Of a DNA stretch of 9,987 nucleotides, positions 6,237 through 9,987 are shown in pieces. This DNA is from Clostridia bacterium (lineage in GTDB: Bacteria; Bacillota; Clostridia; Peptostreptococcales; Anaerovoracaceae). The notes under the pieces were generated by a model. The model was not told the origin of the DNA. It saw nothing but the letters and a program-made list of their open reading frames with translations, and ran no database searches. Both the position numbers and the translations under genes were made by a program. The first letter of the stretch is position 1. Every line of letters begins with the position of its first letter. The stretch is from NCBI GenBank assembly GCA_900754805.1, contig CAAEEE010000205.1, positions 1-9,987 of the forward strand, in the 5' to 3' direction.

Positions 6237-8504
6237 TTATATCTTTTTCAAAGGAGCAATTCCCTTTGCCATCTTCTTGCGTCCTGCTTCGTCAAAAATA
6301 ACCGTAACGGTTTTGTCGTCCGTTTCAATTATCATACCGCTTCCGAATTTCGCGTGCGAAACACGATCACCGATTGCGAATGCTTGCCCACCGATGCCTC
6401 TCGTCGTTTCCCTGACGGACTGCTTCGCGTATTTCAGCGGATCATAGCTGATACTTTGTCCGCCTCCTGCGGCTGACTGTCCATACGGTCTGTAAGCAGG
6501 CTGTGCGAAGCCATCCGGGCTTCCTGTGCTGACGCCCACACGGTTTTCGGTTCTTCTTCCTGCGACAAATACCGTATCGCCTGCCTCATCCAGCAGGGAA
6601 TGATCCAGTTCGCGCAAAAATACAGATTCGCGCATATAGTCTCCATGCCCGTACATCACTCTGTATGCCGCCCCGGTAAGAATCAGTTTTTCCTCGGCTC
6701 TCGTCATGCCGACATAGCAAAGCCTGCGCTCCTCTTCCATCCCGGAGTCGGAGTCCAGCGCCCGATGTCCCGGAAACAGGCCATCCTCCATGCCCGGAAG
6801 AAAGACAATCGGAAATTCCAGTCCTTTTGCGCTGTGCATCGTCATCAGCGTGATCTTGCCCGCTGCCTCATCGTATTTATCCGCGTCACTATTCGTCGCA
6901 ACTCTTTCCAAAAATTCTTCCAGACTTGCCGATTCGTCCGCATTTTTCTTTTCTTCTTCATAATCGTAGATAAACGATTTAAAATCCATGAGATTTTCAA
7001 TTCTGGCTTCGGCTTCCACCGTATTCTCATCTTCCAGAGCTTTCATATAGCCCGTCCGCACAAGCAGATTATCGTAGATGTCTGAAACGCGCAGATTCTC
7101 CCGTTCGTGCCTGCAGAGCAGAAGCACATCCATCATCGCCTTCACCGGCCCCACTGCCCGCGGCGGCAGACCATAGAGAACCTCTTCATCTGTCAGTGCG
7201 TCAAACAAAGACTGCTCTCTGACACGCGCCAAAGCCTCCAGCTTTCCAAGTGTTGTCGCGCCAATTCCGCGCTTCGGCTCATTGATAATTCTTTTCAGTG
7301 CCAAATCGTCCGCCGGATTTGCAACCAGACGCATATAGCAGATCATGTCCTTGGTCTCTTTTCGGTCATAAAAACTGAATCCCGACAATATCTGATACGG
7401 AATCCCTCGCCGCTTGAGCGCATCTTCAAAAAGTCTTGACTGCGCATTCGTCCGGTAGAGAATCGCAAAGTCATCATAAGAGCGATTGCGACCCTTCAGC
7501 AAATCAATTTCCTGCGCTATGTAATAGGCTTCTTCCTTATCGGTATCACATCGTCTATATACGATTTTATCTCCTGCCTCTTTTGAGGTCCAAAGTTTCT
7601 TTTGTTTTCTGCCTCGATTGTTCCGAATCACCGAGTGAGCCGCCGCCAAAATATTTCCGTATGAGCGATAGTTTTGCTCTAATTTGATAACCTTCGCATC
7701 CGGAAAATCCTTCTCGAAGTCTAAAATATTCTGAATATCCGCCCCCCTCCACTGATAAATGCACTGGTCATCGTCACCGACCACGCAGAGGTTGCGGTTT
7801 GCGCTCGCCAGCAGACGGATGATTTCATACTGCAGGCGGTTCGTGTCCTGATACTCATCCACCATAATATAATGAAAACGGCTTTGGTACTCGCGCAGCG
7901 CCGCAGGACTTTCCTTCAGCACATGCAGCGCATTAACCAAAAGGTCGTCAAAATCCATCGCATTATTTTTTCTAAGCTGCGCCTGATAAGCACTGTAAAC
8001 ATTGTAAACAACCTTATTTTTAAACTCGCCGCCGTTGATTTCCAAAAAAGCTTCCGGGTCGATGTCTGCCTCCTTCTGCTTGCTGATAACCGACAAAAGA
8101 TATGCCTGCGGAAAAAGCTTCGCGTCTATATTTTGTTCCTTCATAATGTTTTTTATCAGCGTTTTCTGGTCCACGGTATCATAAATGACGAAATTTTTCT
8201 CATAGCCAACCACATCAAAATGCTCGCGCAGAATCCTAAGACTCATCGCGTGAAAGGTCAGAATCCACATTCCCGGGCATCTTCCGACCAGCTTCTCGAC
8301 ACGCTCGCGCATCTCACCCGCCGCCTTATTCGTAAAGGTAACCGCTAAAATCTCATACGGACTTATCCCGTTTTCAATCAAATAGGCGATTCTATGCGTC
8401 ATCGTTGCGGTTTTCCCGCTTCCCGCTCCTGCTAAAATCAAAAGCGGCCCGTCGATATGTCTGACTGCTTCTTGCTGCTGCGGATTTAAGTGGTCTAAGT
8501 TCAT
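6237..8504 (-). CDS. pcrA: ATP-dependent 3'-5' DNA helicase PcrA/UvrD
   Basis: A superfamily 1A helicase that unwinds DNA in nucleotide excision repair, strips RecA from DNA and works at transcribed or replicating forks. The 755 residues carry every SF1A motif: Q motif near 5-12 (HLNPQQQE), Walker A AGAGSGKT (25-32), motif Ia FTNKAAGEM (57-65), VDEYQDTN (215-222), GDDDQ (243-247), QNYRS (277-281), TMHSAKGLEF (555-564) and YVGMTRA (597-603). A disordered Gly/Ser/Pro linker leads to the C-terminal Tudor-like domain (711-755, GDRVSHAKFGSG), which in PcrA binds RNA polymerase. Motif III reads QCIYQWRGA where QSIYRWRGA is usual, a mild variation. The ATG at 8504 has GAGGAG at about 10-nt spacing. 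It is the first gene of an operon with ligA and the acetyltransferase, served by the promoter just upstream. No LexA-like operator was found there. Confidence 0.97.
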   Translation of the reverse strand: MNLDHLNPQQQEAVRHIDGPLLILAGAGSGKTATMTHRIAYLIENGISPYEILAVTFTNKAAGEMRERVEKLVGRCPGMWILTFHAMSLRILREHFDVVGYEKNFVIYDTVDQKTLIKNIMKEQNIDAKLFPQAYLLSVISKQKEADIDPEAFLEINGGEFKNKVVYNVYSAYQAQLRKNNAMDFDDLLVNALHVLKESPAALREYQSRFHYIMVDEYQDTNRLQYEIIRLLASANRNLCVVGDDDQCIYQWRGADIQNILDFEKDFPDAKVIKLEQNYRSYGNILAAAHSVIRNNRGRKQKKLWTSKEAGDKIVYRRCDTDKEEAYYIAQEIDLLKGRNRSYDDFAILYRTNAQSRLFEDALKRRGIPYQILSGFSFYDRKETKDMICYMRLVANPADDLALKRIINEPKRGIGATTLGKLEALARVREQSLFDALTDEEVLYGLPPRAVGPVKAMMDVLLLCRHERENLRVSDIYDNLLVRTGYMKALEDENTVEAEARIENLMDFKSFIYDYEEEKKNADESASLEEFLERVATNSDADKYDEAAGKITLMTMHSAKGLEFPIVFLPGMEDGLFPGHRALDSDSGMEEERRLCYVGMTRAEEKLILTGAAYRVMYGHGDYMRESVFLRELDHSLLDEAGDTVFVAGRRTENRVGVSTGSPDGFAQPAYRPYGQSAAGGGQSISYDPLKYAKQSVRETTRGIGGQAFAIGDRVSHAKFGSGMIIETDDKTVTVIFDEAGRKKMAKGIAPLKKI

Positions 8505-8539
8505 AAATAAATTTCTCCTCGTTGATTACTGTTCTTCTT

Positions 8540-8568
8540 AGTATAACACAGAAACGGATATCTTGGAA
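8540..8568 (-). promoter_or_regulatory. Probable extended -10 promoter for pcrA-ligA-acetyltransferase
   Basis: On the minus strand TATACT (8540-8545) is preceded by TG one base upstream (8547-8548), an extended -10 element. The -35 position at 17-nt spacing reads TTCCAA (8563-8568), only three of six matches, which an extended -10 can offset. The start would be near 8533, giving a leader of about 28 nt before the pcrA ATG with GAGGAG inside it. Confidence 0.65.
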
Positions 8569-8574
8569 TTGCCT

Positions 8575-8590
8575 TCGCCAAATCGCCAAA
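8575..8590. repeat. Tandem 8-bp direct repeat upstream of the pcrA promoter
   Basis: TCGCCAAA occurs twice back to back with no mismatch (8575-8582 and 8583-8590, plus strand). It sits just upstream of the presumed -35 region of the pcrA promoter, where a regulator or an upstream element could act. It could also be chance in an AT-rich spacer. Confidence 0.5.
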
Positions 8591-8600
8591 ATAAATTTTT

Positions 8601-8618
8601 CGACAAAACCCGACAAAA
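8601..8618. repeat. Second short direct repeat between terminator and pcrA promoter
   Basis: CGACAAAA occurs at 8601-8608 and again at 8611-8618 on the plus strand, giving a 10-bp period, about one helical turn. The distal copy runs into the terminator T-run (8615-8621), so part of the match reflects that A/T tract. Confidence 0.4.
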
Positions 8619-8657
8619 AAAGCCTTTTGAAAAGAGATTTTTTCTCTCCCAAAAGGC
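8615..8657 (-). terminator. Strong intrinsic terminator after the HAD phosphatase gene
   Basis: On the minus strand an 8-bp stem (GCCTTTTG with CAAAAGGC, 8650-8657 with 8622-8629) continues into an inner AGAGA/TCTCT stem with two G-U pairs and one bulged T. The loop is A-rich. Seven T residues (8615-8621) follow directly. It separates the HAD/ATPase transcript from the pcrA operon. Confidence 0.92.
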
Positions 8658-8663
8658 ATAAAT

Positions 8664-8678
8664 ATCAGTTCAACTGAT
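8664..8678. repeat. Perfect 15-bp palindrome after the HAD gene
   Basis: ATCAGTT, one central base, then AACTGAT: a perfect 7-bp inverted repeat. It lies 9 bp after the HAD stop codon and 6 bp before the terminator stem. With a one-base centre it is a poor RNA hairpin and looks more like a possible protein site, or chance. Confidence 0.4.
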
Positions 8679-8687
8679 CTATATGTT

Positions 8688-9461
8688 TTATTCCGGAATA
8701 TCCCCCACACCATTGAGAATCAGACGTGGGCGGTAAGGGAACAAGTCAACTTCTTCTCTGCTTGTCACGCCCGAAAGCACCAGAATCGGGTCCAGACCGC
8801 TTTCCACGCCGCCGACAATGTCGGTATCCATCCTGTCACCGATCATCGCTGCCTCTTCTGAGTGCACGCCCAGCATCTTCAAGCCGGTGCGCATCATGAG
8901 CGGATTTGGTTTGCCTACGAAATACGCTTGCTTGCCGGTTGCCATTTCAATCGGCGAAATCAGCGCCCTGCACGCCGGAATAATACCGCGATTAGATGGT
9001 CCTGTCATATCGAAATTCGTTCCAATCAGCTTGGCTCCGCCGCGCACCAGCGATACCGCCTTACAAATCGTTTCATAATTATAGCTCTGACTTTCACCAA
9101 CGATTACATAATCCGGATCTCTGTCGGTAATTGCGACTCCGCACTGATAAAGCGCGCCAACCAGCCCCGCTTCCCCGATTACATAGGCGCTGCAATGATG
9201 TGTCTGCTCGCTGACAAACTTTGCGGTTGCCATTGCGCTCGTGTAAAAATGGCTCTCGTCAATGTCCATCCCCATATTCTGCAGTTTCAACTTCAATTCA
9301 AGCGGTGTCTGTCCGCTGTTATTTGTCAGAAATAAAAAGCTCTTGCCTTCTCTGTACAGCCACTCCACGAACTCTTTCACGCCCGGAAGCAGACTACCTC
9401 CGCGGTAGATTACACCGTCCATATCACAGATAAACCCTTTTTTCGCTCTTAATTGCTCCAT
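8688..9461 (-). CDS. HAD-IIA family (NagD-like) sugar-phosphate or nucleotide phosphatase
   Basis: A cytoplasmic haloacid-dehalogenase-superfamily phosphatase of subfamily IIA, with 257 residues as usual for NagD/AraL-type enzymes. All four motifs are present: DMDGV with the nucleophile D13 and acid D15, motif II T46 in LTNNSG, motif III K184 in GKPNP, and motif IV GDRMDTD (208-214), whose aspartates bind Mg2+. The cap domain lies between motifs II and III (about 60-180). Family members hydrolyse small phosphates such as nucleotides, sugar phosphates or glycerol phosphate; sequence alone does not give the substrate. The ATG at 9461 has an excellent AAGGAGG at 5-nt spacing. The gene starts 29 bp after the ATPase gene and ends in the strong terminator, so it is the last gene of its transcript. 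Its pairing with an unrelated ATPase suggests no shared pathway. Confidence 0.92.
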   Translation of the reverse strand: MEQLRAKKGFICDMDGVIYRGGSLLPGVKEFVEWLYREGKSFLFLTNNSGQTPLELKLKLQNMGMDIDESHFYTSAMATAKFVSEQTHHCSAYVIGEAGLVGALYQCGVAITDRDPDYVIVGESQSYNYETICKAVSLVRGGAKLIGTNFDMTGPSNRGIIPACRALISPIEMATGKQAYFVGKPNPLMMRTGLKMLGVHSEEAAMIGDRMDTDIVGGVESGLDPILVLSGVTSREEVDLFPYRPRLILNGVGDIPE

Positions 9462-9490
9462 AAATTCCTCCTTATCTTAAAGCTGCATCC

Positions 9491-9987
9491 TCAAATAAGC
9501 TCCTTATCCAGAAGAAAATCAATTAAATTTATATGCAAAATACCATTATCATCATACCAGCGCTTGCCAATATCCCGCCGCACTACAATTTTAGGAAAGG
9601 AATCGCCGATAAGAGTAAATGGTCTGATTTCTGTTTCTGCCTTTTCTTCCGTAGGCATGGCATATGCCGATTGTATATAAGTTCTCTTTCCCCCCGAATT
9701 TACCACGAAATCAATTTCTCTCGGCACGCGGACCGAACTGCCGTTATCATTGAGCGTTCTCGCATAAACAACTCCCACATCAACCGAAAGCTGCCGGATA
9801 GCAAGCTCATTATATATGATGTTCTCCATTATGTGTGTCATTTCCTGTTGGCGGAAGCCGATTCGCGCATTTCTAAGCCCTATATCCTCACTATAATATT
9901 TATTCGGAGAATCAAAATAGGATTTCCCCTTTAAATCATAACGCTTGCTTTCAGAAAAAAGGAATGCATCTTCCAAATGCCCGATAT
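9491..9987 (-). CDS. AAA family ATPase with C-terminal DUF4143 domain (5' part outside window)
   Basis: Only the last roughly 165 residues are visible; the reading frame continues open to the window edge, so the N-terminal AAA_14 ATPase core, with its Walker motifs, lies outside. The visible part fits the DUF4143 domain with its flanks: LEDAFLF, RYDLKGKSYF, the KYYSEDIGLRNARIGFRQQE block, HIMENIIYNEL, the EIDFVV strand typical of a nuclease-like fold, YIQSAYAM, and a C-terminal GILHINLIDFLLD. These ATPases are abundant, often many per genome, in anaerobic bacteria and archaea, and their function is unknown; a link to toxin-like or mobile functions has been suggested. An internal TTG at 9976 is not a start, because homology runs through it. 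The gene appears more AT-rich than its neighbours, which would fit separate acquisition, but I have not measured this rigorously. It ends 29 bp before the HAD gene. Confidence 0.88.
   Translation of the reverse strand, partial: IGHLEDAFLFSESKRYDLKGKSYFDSPNKYYSEDIGLRNARIGFRQQEMTHIMENIIYNELAIRQLSVDVGVVYARTLNDNGSSVRVPREIDFVVNSGGKRTYIQSAYAMPTEEKAETEIRPFTLIGDSFPKIVVRRDIGKRWYDDNGILHINLIDFLLDKELI

Noticed and set aside
8505..8620. SOS (LexA) box upstream of pcrA
   Set aside because: I looked for a Firmicute-type CGAAC-N4-GTTCG sequence and found none; the CGACAAAA repeats are direct, not inverted.
8501..8713. Minus-strand open frame of 70 codons between the HAD gene and pcrA
   Set aside because: It runs through a strong terminator hairpin, the T-run and the pcrA promoter, and its translation shows no domain.
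1..9987. CRISPR array, tRNA, rRNA, insertion sequence or phage genes
   Set aside because: No regularly spaced repeats, cloverleaf-like sequence, ribosomal RNA signature, terminal inverted repeats or transposase or phage motifs were seen on either strand.

Overview
The window reads as a chromosomal housekeeping region of a Gram-positive anaerobe of the class Clostridia (order Eubacteriales or a close relative). The basis is the gene order SRP RNA-dnaX-ebfC-recR, which Bacillus subtilis and its relatives share, a PcrA-type helicase directly followed by ligA, strong AGGAGG-type ribosome binding sites, and a LigA of a divergent type that I associate from memory with clostridial genomes. Genus cannot be assigned from the sequence alone. 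Every gene lies on the minus strand, so transcription runs from high to low coordinates.

In transcription order there are three blocks. Block 1 (9987 to about 8615) has the C-terminal part of an AAA/DUF4143 ATPase cut by the window edge, then a HAD-IIA (NagD-like) phosphatase, closed by a strong intrinsic terminator. Block 2 (about 8568 to 2997) starts at an extended -10 promoter and holds pcrA, ligA and an Eis-like GNAT acetyltransferase. The genes are 13 bp apart or overlap by 4 bp, so this looks like one operon for helicase/repair and ligation functions with a passenger acetyltransferase. Block 3 (about 3000 to 86 and beyond) starts at a near-consensus promoter whose -35 box overlaps the acetyltransferase stop codon. 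It holds the small SRP RNA, dnaX (clamp-loader subunit), ebfC/ybaB (nucleoid protein) and recR (recombinational repair).

Functionally the region is about DNA replication and repair (DnaX, LigA, PcrA, RecR, EbfC) plus the SRP RNA for membrane targeting. No insertion sequence, CRISPR array, tRNA, rRNA or phage gene is visible. No gene-free stretch exceeds 300 bases. The two intergenic regions of note are 2758-2996, filled by the SRP RNA and its promoter, and 8505-8687, which holds a terminator, a palindrome, two short direct repeats and a promoter.

I did not find an undescribed multi-gene system. The points most worth a second look are the LigA, which lacks several residues reported as essential in the E. 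coli enzyme, the SRP RNA/dnaX junction, where dnaX seems to depend on readthrough, and the repeats upstream of the pcrA promoter.
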